DNA of 27,054 nt from a virus, in the IMG/VR virus record IMGVR_UViG_3300032296_002536, positions 1 through 27,054 of that record. The stretch is one strand, 5' to 3'. Shown here piece by piece: positions 1 through 8,700 of this stretch. Position numbers and translations under genes: made by a program. The notes under the pieces were generated by a model. The model was not told the origin of the DNA. It saw only the letters and a list, made by a program, of their open reading frames with translations, and did not search any database. How positions within the stretch are numbered: the stretch's first letter is position 1; every line of letters starts with the position of its first letter.

Positions 1-422
1 ACTACATTTCTACAAGGGCCAAAGTAATTAGGGGACATCGTATTGTAGTCATCCCCTTGAAACACAAAGCCACTGTGAAGTCCTGTTGTGCGTCTATTCA
101 TGTCCCACCATATAGCATCTGCACCTAAGTAAGTGGTTCCCGCTGGGCCAACAAACCCTACGCTCTTTTTAGCTAAGGTTTCTTCTAGTATTTTCTTAAA
201 TACCGTTCTGTCGGAGAGAATTTCAATATCGTCATGGCACATTATTACGATATCTTCTCTGCCAGGATTAAGTATATCTAATCCGGTCTGGTAGCCCTCA
301 AACATAGAGGGTGCGTCGTATGAGACATGATATTTAATATCTGCTTCTATTAAATAACTAAGTAATTTAGGTAGTGTTTTACTAGGTTTAGTAGTACGAC
401 TACATATTATAGCATATATCAT
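1..422 (-). CDS. Glycosyltransferase-like protein, 5' part
   Basis: Reading the minus strand from an ATG at 422 gives an open frame of about 140 codons that runs off the left edge, so only the N-terminal part is visible. It starts MIYAIICSRT and contains an acidic motif IVIMCHDDIEIL, then GFVGPAGTTYLGADAIWW. Short N-terminal beta strands, a CHDD-type acidic (DXD-like) motif and a following GxxG...WW stretch are typical of small GT-A fold glycosyltransferase-like proteins found in many large phages. The family would transfer a sugar to DNA, virion protein or glycan; the acceptor cannot be told here. It diverges from the terminase gene with only 15 bp between start codons, so any shared promoter must overlap coding DNA. 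No good ribosome-binding site precedes the ATG. The fold assignment is fairly secure and the substrate is unknown. Confidence 0.75.
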   Translation of the reverse strand, partial: MIYAIICSRTTKPSKTLPKLLSYLIEADIKYHVSYDAPSMFEGYQTGLDILNPGREDIVIMCHDDIEILSDRTVFKKILEETLAKKSVGFVGPAGTTYLGADAIWWDMNRRTTGLHSGFVFQGDDYNTMSPNYFGPCRNV

Positions 423-437
423 ATATTGGAATAATAG

Positions 438-1985
438 ATGGATTTAAATAAAATTAAAGCAGAATTTGAAAAATGTCGGAAAGACCCCGTACACTTTATT
501 TGTAATTATATTAAAGTCGTACATCCGATCTTCGGACTGGTAAAATTTGATCTTTACCCTTTTCAACGTAAACTTATAAACGAGTTTAAATCTAATCGCT
601 TTAACATACTCCGTAAATTTAGACAGGCTGGATGCACTACTTTAGTTGCTGCTTTCTCGCTTTGGAAGTGTATGTTTACGGAGCATTATAAGGTAGTTAT
701 TTTGTCTAAGGATGATGATGCTTCAATGGAAGTTCTATCCAGGATGAAAACTGCCTATGATGAGCTTCCAGAGTGGCTGAAGCCTAGAGTTCTTAAAGAC
801 TCTGCACACGCCATGCGATTTGCTAACGGGTCAGAGATTAAATCTAAGTCTTCGTCAAAGCAGTCGGGACGTTCTGCTGCTGCTTCTTTACTGATTCTTG
901 ACGAGGCTGCGTTCATTGAGAACATTGATACAATTTGGACTGCTGCGTTCCCAATCATTTCAACTGGTGGTTCGGTTATAGCTCTTTCTACAGTAAATGG
1001 TGTAGGTAACTGGTTCCACAAACAATATGTTGGGGCTAGGCGCGGAGAAAACTCTTTCCATGCCATAGACATCAACTGGAAAGATCACCCACAATACTTC
1101 CGTCATGGCGGCTACGAGAAGATGTATGAAAAACTTATGGCGCAAGATCCGCCAGTCAACATAGACGAATGGGAAGTAAAAACCAGGGGATCCATCAGCC
1201 ACAAAGAATGGCTTCAAGAGTATGAGGCAGAGTTCCTTGGAACTGGCGATACGTTTATTGACGGTGAAATATTAAAACAATTAAAAGAGCAAATAAATGA
1301 AAATTATTCAACACGTTATAACAACCGTCTTCGTATCTGGAATGCTCCTCATCCTAGTCACGATTACGTTATTGGCGTGGATACTTCTATTGGTAGAGGC
1401 TTGGACTCCTCAGTGGCGCAAGTAATAAATCTATACAATGGAGAGCAAGTTGCAGAGTTTAGATCGGACAGAACTCCAATTAACGAGTTTGCGACAATGC
1501 TTGTTGAGATAGCCCGCGAGTACAACACAGCGTACATCATACCAGAGCGAAACCTTATTGGTCATAATTTAATCTATCAAATTAAGGAAATCGAGCAATA
1601 CGAAAACTTGTTTATGGACGATAAGCACGAGCCTGGGGTACAGGTTGCGGATGCCAATAGGCGACAAATGCTTGTAAATATGGATGAGGCAATAAGATTA
1701 AATAAAATTAAATTAAACTCAGAACGCACAGTAGATGAGCTTTTAACTTTTATTATTGACCAATCGGGGCGTTATACAGCCGACGTTAATTGCCATGATG
1801 ACTTAATTATGGCTTTGGCGTTAGCGATTCACGGTTTTAATGAGATAAGAGCCAATACCCCTATGATACAACATCGTCCAAATGACGATAATAAATTTAT
1901 TATGCCTATCTCCCAGTCTAAATATGTTATTAGAACTCCCGGTGGTTTAATACACGAAGAAGATCTTAAATGGCTACTAAGTTAA
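438..1985 (+). CDS. Terminase large subunit (T4 gp17-like)
   Basis: This is the DNA-packaging motor, with an ATPase that drives translocation through the portal and a nuclease that cuts the concatemer. The 515-aa protein has an adenine-binding Q motif (YPFQ, about residues 40-43) and a Walker A region KFRQAGCTT (60-68). Walker B is LLILDE (151-156) with catalytic E156, and the coupling motif is STVNG (184-188). The RNase-H-like nuclease has acidic residues D315 (VIGVDTS), E370 (IIPERN) and D454/D455 (CHDDLIMALALA). T4 gp17 is about 610 aa; the shortfall is N-terminal, because Walker A lies about 100 residues earlier than in T4. The usual Walker A lysine is replaced by Cys66, and Lys60 at the front of the motif may substitute, as in other deviant terminase P-loops. 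The gene overlaps the portal start by 16 bp. No small-subunit gene is visible. Confidence 0.96.
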   Translation: MDLNKIKAEFEKCRKDPVHFICNYIKVVHPIFGLVKFDLYPFQRKLINEFKSNRFNILRKFRQAGCTTLVAAFSLWKCMFTEHYKVVILSKDDDASMEVLSRMKTAYDELPEWLKPRVLKDSAHAMRFANGSEIKSKSSSKQSGRSAAASLLILDEAAFIENIDTIWTAAFPIISTGGSVIALSTVNGVGNWFHKQYVGARRGENSFHAIDINWKDHPQYFRHGGYEKMYEKLMAQDPPVNIDEWEVKTRGSISHKEWLQEYEAEFLGTGDTFIDGEILKQLKEQINENYSTRYNNRLRIWNAPHPSHDYVIGVDTSIGRGLDSSVAQVINLYNGEQVAEFRSDRTPINEFATMLVEIAREYNTAYIIPERNLIGHNLIYQIKEIEQYENLFMDDKHEPGVQVADANRRQMLVNMDEAIRLNKIKLNSERTVDELLTFIIDQSGRYTADVNCHDDLIMALALAIHGFNEIRANTPMIQHRPNDDNKFIMPISQSKYVIRTPGGLIHEEDLKWLLS

Positions 1986-3811
1986 ACGAAGGTTACACAC
2001 AATTCAATCCCAGTCGTGGGAGTATATCTAGCTGGTTCGGTTCGTGGTATTACCCCATCGGACGTACAGGTAAGTTCTTTGCTAAATTCTTAACTGGTCG
2101 CCCACAGCTAAATTTAGATCAAGACGGAACAACTCCGCTTACAATAGAGCCACCTGACCCACACCCGCTAGAGGGTGATACTGTACTTAGAAGAACTTCA
2201 GTTGGAAGTATTTCTCCGTTTAAGGCCACTCAATTAATTCCAGTTAATGAAGAAGAAATTGAGCGCAAGCGCAGATATCAAGAGTTTGAGGACATGGATG
2301 ATTACCCAGAAGTCGCCGCCGCTTTTGATATTTATGCTGATGATTCAACTCAAACAAACCTCGATGGAACGCACTGGGAGATTCAAACAGATGATCAGCT
2401 AATCAAAGATGAAGCTGAGACTTTCTTTGAAGATATCTCACTCCCTACGTTTATTTGGGATATCGTTAGAAACACCGTCAAATACGGTGACTGCTTTATA
2501 GAGCTTGTTGTAGATATTGATAACATCAAGCGTGGAGTTCAGAAGATAAAGATTCTAGATCCAAACTACATCTACAGAATCGAAAACAATTTTGGAATTC
2601 TTACAGACTTCCTGCAAGAAATTCCAATGCAGACAGATAATACTATCTTTGGAAAGATTGGTTCTACAACTGGACAAAGAATTGTTGTCCCACTTGATAA
2701 GAATCAGATTGTACACTTTAGAGTGTTTACATCTGACCCAACTTATTATCCCTACGGTAAGTCGATTGCGGCTGCGGCGCGATCCATCTATAAGTCGTTG
2801 AAGATGATGGAAGACGCGATGTTAATCTACCGATTGACGCGCGCCCCCGAGAGAAGAATATTCTACGTTGACGTTGGTAATCTCCCAGCCTCCAAGGCTG
2901 AACACTATCTTGAAATGCAAAAGAACAAGTTCAAGAAGGAAAAGTATTTTAATCGTAATACTGGAGAGATTGACGCTAGATTTAATCCAATGGCACAAGA
3001 CGAAGACTTCTTCGTTGCTGTCAATGGCAAGGGATCTGGAACCAAGATTGATACCCTCAAGGGTGCTGAAAATCTTGGAGAAGTCGATGACGTTAAATAC
3101 TTTAGAGATAAACTACTCGCTACTCTAAAGATTCCAAAAGACTACATTGTCGAGAAGGATCAGTCGCCAGAGCGTAAAGCCAATCTTAGCCAGCTTGATG
3201 TTAAGTTTGCTAGAGTTATTCTGCGTATTCAGAGATGCATTGAGATTGGCTTAGAAGCTGTTCTCAAGCGTCACCTTCTTGTCAAAGGATTCCCACCTTT
3301 ATCCGTTTCTAAGTTAAAGGTTAAACTGCCTGAGCCATCCGATATGTCTGCTAAGAGACAGTTGGACATTGATGAGCAGAAGGCTCGTCTAGTTCAAGCC
3401 GTTAAAGGTCTTAATATATTCCCATTAGAATATATTTACAAGACTTACTATCAGATGAATGATGAGGAAATAGATGAAATTAAAACTAAGCTTGAGGAAC
3501 AGTCTAAGGACCCAATTTTGGGAGCGATTGCTGCTAACCTTCCCCCCGGTACTCCAATGGGTCCCGTTCCTGGGATGGGCGGCATGGCTGGTGGTATGCC
3601 CCCCGGTGGTGCTCCTCCTGGGGCTATGGGGGCTGGCCCTGGACCTGGGGAAGCTGGTGGTCAAGAGCCTGCGGAAAATACCCCACCTACTCAAATGGAA
3701 GAAACCGACTACACTGACTTAACCAAGTTAATGTTAAGTGAAGGTTTAAGTGACGAAGCAATTAAAATTGTTAAAGATTTAGCTATTCAAAGGGAATTAA
3801 ATAAAATTTAA
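1970..3811 (+). CDS. Portal protein (T4 gp20-like)
   Basis: This forms the dodecameric ring at the head vertex that initiates prohead assembly and is the channel for the terminase. Family signatures include a YPEVAAAFDIYADDSTQ segment (about residues 110-126), the RAPERRIFYVDVGNLP motif of the T4-type portal wing/clip region, and a stretch ending DKLLATLKIPKDYI. At 613 aa it is about 90 residues longer than T4 gp20. The extra length is mainly a C-terminal Gly/Pro/Met-rich linker (about residues 520-570) followed by a short acidic and helical end. The start ATG lies inside the terminase 3' end (16-bp overlap), which implies translational coupling. The next gene follows after 39 bp. The identification rests on the clear portal motifs and the terminase-portal order. 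Confidence 0.95.
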   Translation: MATKLNEGYTQFNPSRGSISSWFGSWYYPIGRTGKFFAKFLTGRPQLNLDQDGTTPLTIEPPDPHPLEGDTVLRRTSVGSISPFKATQLIPVNEEEIERKRRYQEFEDMDDYPEVAAAFDIYADDSTQTNLDGTHWEIQTDDQLIKDEAETFFEDISLPTFIWDIVRNTVKYGDCFIELVVDIDNIKRGVQKIKILDPNYIYRIENNFGILTDFLQEIPMQTDNTIFGKIGSTTGQRIVVPLDKNQIVHFRVFTSDPTYYPYGKSIAAAARSIYKSLKMMEDAMLIYRLTRAPERRIFYVDVGNLPASKAEHYLEMQKNKFKKEKYFNRNTGEIDARFNPMAQDEDFFVAVNGKGSGTKIDTLKGAENLGEVDDVKYFRDKLLATLKIPKDYIVEKDQSPERKANLSQLDVKFARVILRIQRCIEIGLEAVLKRHLLVKGFPPLSVSKLKVKLPEPSDMSAKRQLDIDEQKARLVQAVKGLNIFPLEYIYKTYYQMNDEEIDEIKTKLEEQSKDPILGAIAANLPPGTPMGPVPGMGGMAGGMPPGGAPPGAMGAGPGPGEAGGQEPAENTPPTQMEETDYTDLTKLMLSEGLSDEAIKIVKDLAIQRELNKI

Positions 3812-3850
3812 GTATTAAAAATCCCTAGATACTTGTGATAAAAGGTTTTT

Positions 3851-5764
3851 ATGTTAACTAACTTATTTGAGTCGCGTAATAAGACTTTTCTGAACCTAGT
3901 AAAACTAGGTGATTATCTCGCTCGTTCACTGAGAGAGAATGTTGAACTTTTCAACGTAGAAGATAATACTGTAACTTATCTTAGTGAGTCAGGTCAAGCC
4001 ATTCGTGGTGAGTTTGATGACAAGGCTTTAAAATTAAACAACATTGTTATCGAAGATGCACGTTTGTTTGAAGATAAAGAAGTTTACTCTAAGTTAGTTG
4101 ACAAGAAGGTTAATGGCTTCCTTGCTGATATTCTTGAAAATGATCTTGAGAAAGTCCAGGAAAGCTTTGATTCAATACTTGGTCTTTGGGAGACAAGACT
4201 TCATTTTGACAGAGTGAAGGAGAGACTTGTAGCTAAGATTGAGAGATTTGATGAGCGCACTAAGATTGTTTCAACTGAAGAGTTTGATCGCGTTGTTGAG
4301 ATGAAAGATGATCTAGTGAAGATGCTTAAAGAGTCCTCTGGGTTTATTAATATTCCAGAGATCAGAAACACAATAAAGCTTTCCTCAGTGATCTCAAAGT
4401 CATTCAATACCCCAAGAATTACTTATGATTCATTGACCGAAGGTAAGACTTATGAGATTCCAGCTACAGTAAATCACACGCTATACGATCACCTTTGCAA
4501 GCACGAACTAATCACAAAGGAGCTTGTTGAGGCAAAGTCGAAGCTTGACACTGTATGGCTTACCAATGAGAAAGTTCAAAAGCTTCCAACATTCATTTAC
4601 GAGTCAAATGAGAACGTAATGAAGCTTCTGTCGGAGATCATTGTTGATGTTCCATACTTTGCTATGGCTACAAAGAAGCAAATCTCAAATCTGGTAGAGA
4701 ATAACCTTGATCTGCTCGTTGACACCAAGGCTGTCCCAGCCAAGGATGTTAAGGAGTTTGCTGCTAAGATCTTTGAGTTTAAGAAGCCAGTTAAAGAATA
4801 TGTCACTAGCTTACTAAATGAGAAATATGGTGTGAATGTTCAGAACCTAACTGACATTCCAACCTTTGACGCTCTTGTCAAGACCCATATAGTAATATTT
4901 GAGTCACTTGGCAAGCTTAGTCCAAAGAATTCAGTTCTGAAGAAGACTCTTTATGAATTTGCTGAGTCACTTAAGAACAAGAATGGTGTCGAAGCTATCG
5001 ACGTATCAGACTTCCTTGATTCTGTATTTAAGGATTGCGAATACGACAGCATTTTACACGAAACCAGTTTAATGAACTATCTTAATTTTGATAAGGTCGC
5101 TGATGATCTTGGAAAGATTGGACAAGTTCTAAAGATGATCCAAGCTGGCATGGGAATGGGTGCTGCCTCACCTGCTGCTGGTGGCGGAATGCCCCCTGCG
5201 GCCACAGGAATGGCTGCTGAGGTTCCCGAGGGTGAGGGTCAGTACGAGACTGATGGGGGAGAGGACGCTGGGATGGATATACTCCCTGACGAGGACGGGG
5301 AAGCTGGCGACGAGGTTCCTGCTATGGGTGCCGAGGATGCCGCCGCTGAAGTTCAAGGTGAGGAAGCCGCCGAGGAAATGGGCGACGAAGAGGGAGAGGA
5401 CAGCGGTAACCTAGAAGGCTATGAAGACGAAGCCGAATTTGTTGATAAGGATGAGCTTATTGACAATATGAGAGAGCTTGAGGAGCTTATTGCCATGCTA
5501 AAGTCTGATATGGGTGCCGATGAGGGTGAGGAAGAAGGCATGGAAGGCGAAATGGGAGAAGAGGGTGAGGAGTCCGAGGAGGAGGGTGGTGAGTTTGGAG
5601 ACGGTGACGGGGATGAAATGCCACCTATTGAAACCGGAGAAGGAGATGATGAGGTTCACATTGATGCTGAATCTCATAACAACGAAGACGAGGGTGAAGA
5701 GGAGGAGAGCGACGAAGAGCCTCCAGCAAAGCCAAAGAAGAAGAAAGGCAAGTCAGAAGACTGA
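3851..5764 (+). CDS. Large protein with extreme acidic C-terminal tail, possible prohead core/scaffold protein
   Basis: The product is 637 aa. Residues 1 to about 430 are mostly helical, charged and without Gly-rich breaks. From about residue 436 it becomes a Gly/Met/Ala/Pro linker and then a nearly 200-residue tail dominated by Glu, Asp and Gly. One helical insert in the tail contains DNMRELEELIAMLKSD. The protein ends in a basic patch, KPKKKKGKSED. I do not recognise a specific family. Its place directly after the portal is where T4-like genomes carry prohead core genes (gp67, gp68, gp21, gp22), several of them acidic or helical, so a core or internal scaffold role is inferred. The start is supported by AAAGG five bases upstream of the ATG. 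No consensus T4 prohead-protease site is obvious in the tail. It could instead be a portal-associated structural protein. Confidence 0.6.
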   Translation: MLTNLFESRNKTFLNLVKLGDYLARSLRENVELFNVEDNTVTYLSESGQAIRGEFDDKALKLNNIVIEDARLFEDKEVYSKLVDKKVNGFLADILENDLEKVQESFDSILGLWETRLHFDRVKERLVAKIERFDERTKIVSTEEFDRVVEMKDDLVKMLKESSGFINIPEIRNTIKLSSVISKSFNTPRITYDSLTEGKTYEIPATVNHTLYDHLCKHELITKELVEAKSKLDTVWLTNEKVQKLPTFIYESNENVMKLLSEIIVDVPYFAMATKKQISNLVENNLDLLVDTKAVPAKDVKEFAAKIFEFKKPVKEYVTSLLNEKYGVNVQNLTDIPTFDALVKTHIVIFESLGKLSPKNSVLKKTLYEFAESLKNKNGVEAIDVSDFLDSVFKDCEYDSILHETSLMNYLNFDKVADDLGKIGQVLKMIQAGMGMGAASPAAGGGMPPAATGMAAEVPEGEGQYETDGGEDAGMDILPDEDGEAGDEVPAMGAEDAAAEVQGEEAAEEMGDEEGEDSGNLEGYEDEAEFVDKDELIDNMRELEELIAMLKSDMGADEGEEEGMEGEMGEEGEESEEEGGEFGDGDGDEMPPIETGEGDDEVHIDAESHNNEDEGEEEESDEEPPAKPKKKKGKSED

Positions 5765-5776
5765 AAGGTTTAATAT

Positions 5777-8700
5777 ATGCCAGCAGGACCTCGTACTACT
5801 CCGTTCCCTGTAGTAGTACAGTTTAGTGATTCAACAAATCCGTTAATTCCAGTAAAATTGCTGGAATCAAGTTCACTATTAGTCCCAAGTTTATCTGCTG
5901 TAACAGTAAGTGCTACAACTTATTTAAACCTTCCAACTCTTGGAGGAGAAGTTACAAGCATCTATCAACTTGCCAGCACTGGCATACTAGAGTTAACTTC
6001 ATACTCAAGAAGTAATTTTGCAACCACGGGTCAGCTTCAGTCATACGTTCTAACTTCTACTAATAACAATCTAAGTTCGTTAGTAGCAAGCATTCAAACA
6101 TCTACTGTAGGTCTTTCAAGCACTTTAGAATCCCACTTAACATCTGCTGTTCACTGGACAAGATCACAGTTAGATTTTGATTATTTGAATTCTTCGGGAG
6201 ATACAGCCGACGCTGGATTCTACTTGAGTAGCGTTAGCGCAGTAAATCTATCTGCCACAAATTATTATAACCTGCCATCCACAACTCTAGTATGGAAGGA
6301 AGCTCAGGATATAGTTTTGTATGTTCACAATAAAACTACAGCTACAATATTAAAGGGCACGCCTGTAACGATTGTCGCTGGAACTGGCGGGGCAGGAGAA
6401 TTTCCAAGCGTAGAACCTTTATCTTCTGTTAATAATCATGTGCCAGACGCATATGGGCTTTCTAATCACGTTGCTGGGTTAGCACAAGAAACCATATTGG
6501 CTGATGGTGTAGGGCATATTATTATAGAAGGTATACTGGAGGGATATGGCGCAGGGAATCCGTTAAATACTTCAATGTTTGAAGTTGGAGATATGCTTTA
6601 TGTTAGCTCTAATGGACAAATATCAAACCAAAGACCGACTCCCCCTTATGAGATGCACCCAGTAGGGATCGTACTTAGAAAACACGCTGTAAATGGAAAA
6701 ATTATTGTAAAAATTGAAAACGCCCCTGAATTAAATGATATAGTCGGATTTAATTTATCGCAAAGCATACTTGATGGTGACATCATAGCCTACGATCTTA
6801 CGACCAGCACATTTAAGAATGTACAAGCATTAAATATTTCTGGAGCTAGTAAGTTCGGGTCTGTTTCAGCGACAACGTACCTTAATCTTCCAAACTTTGC
6901 AACGACTGCTACGAATGTAACAGCATTTGCAGGCACGGGTGTATTTGAGACTACATCGTATGCAAGAAATACTTACGCTACCACCGCATCCCTTGCAGGG
7001 TATGAGACAACAGCTTACGCTCGTAATAATTACTTAGTAACTTCAGTAAACGTAACCGCACTTAATGGCACTGGAGTATTTGAAACTACAGGGTATGCAA
7101 GAAATACCTATGCTACAACTGCATCTTTAGCAGCATACGAAACTACAGGATATTCTAGAAATAATTACGTTCTAACATCTACAAATAACGCATTAAGCGC
7201 ATCTTATGCTGCCCACTTAGCTTCTGCAACAGTTCACTTTACCGCAGCGTCTTTAACTAGCACTTATGAGACTACAGGTTATGCAAGGAACACTTATGCT
7301 ACGACTGCCCAACTAGGGACATATGAAACAACTGCATACGCTAGAAATAATTATGTTCTAACTTCCACAAACTCTAATCTAAGCTCAACAGTATCAAATC
7401 ACTTAGCGTCTGCTGTTCACTGGAACTTGACCACGTTAAATAGTTATTATTTAAATGCGTCTGGAGATTCAGTAACTGGAGCATTCATCTTTGGAAGCGT
7501 AACAGCTACAACGATTAGTGCTACAAACTTCTCCGGTGCATCGTTAAGCGGATCCCTAAGAGACGTAGCCATAACTACAACACCAACGACTGGGTATGTG
7601 TTAAAATGGAATGGCTCTCGATGGGCACCAGCAGCAGATGACTCTGGAACAGGGGGTGCCTCCGAACCTGGAGGTGGAGAAGGGGATGTTCAGTACAACT
7701 TTGGGGGAGGCTTTGGTGGAGCAGCAGTATTTAATTATAATGAGGCTGCCCAAAAATTAATAGTTCCAAACTTTAGTGCTACGAATATCAGTGCCACAAC
7801 GTACTTTAATTTACCAAGTGTAACAGCGTTAAATGGAACCTCAGTCTTTGAAACAACTGGATACGCTAGGAATACTTATGCTACGACAGCGCAGCTATCA
7901 AACTATGCTTTAACGGCTTCACTTGCTGCATACGAGACAACAGCTTACGCTCGCAACAATTACGTTCTAACATCCACTAACTCAGCTTTAAGCTCCTCTT
8001 ACGATAATCACTTAGCTTCTTCAATCGTACACTTCACCGCAGCGTCTCTTACTAGCACTTACGAAACCACAGGATACGCTAGAAATACTTATGCCACAAC
8101 GGCACAATTAGCTGGTTATGAGACCACTGCATACGCAAGAAATAATTATCTACTAACTTCAGTAAATGTAACTGCTCTAAATGGAACTGGTGTATTTGAG
8201 ACTACCGGATATGCTAGAAATACCTACGCTACAACTGCATCCCTAGCGGCATACGAGACAACTGGGTACGCGCGCAACAACTACGTTCTAACATCTACAA
8301 ATAGTGCATTAAGCTCATCTTATAATGCACACTTAGCATCATCCCTAGTTCACTTTACAGCAGCGTCCCTAACCAGTACCTATGAAACGACAGGGTATGC
8401 CAGAAACACCTATGCGACTACGGCTCAATTAGGGTCTTATGTTTTAACGTCTGTTAACGATGGGTTAAGCTCCTCATACAACAATCACTTAGCCTCCTCG
8501 ATAGTTCACTTCACAGCAGCTTCGTTGACTAGCACTTATGAAACGACTGGCTACGCTAGGGATACTTATGCTACGACTGCCCAGCTAGGTTCTTATGCAC
8601 TAACAGCATCTTTGGGTGCATACGAGACTACGGGGTACGCTCGTAACAACTATGTTTTAACATCTACAAACTCAGCCTTAAGCTCCTCATACAACAATCA

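Noticed and set aside
755-1217. Two minus-strand frames opposite the terminase
   Set aside because: They lie wholly within the terminase coding region, whose motifs are intact, and show no recognisable protein features.
3425-3722. Frames on both strands over the portal C-terminal linker
   Set aside because: Low-complexity G/C-rich codons leave other frames open; the portal frame continues without a break.
3810-3834. AAGTAT...ATACTT inverted repeat between portal and the next gene
   Set aside because: Only six base pairs with a 13-nt loop and no T-run; too weak for a terminator call.
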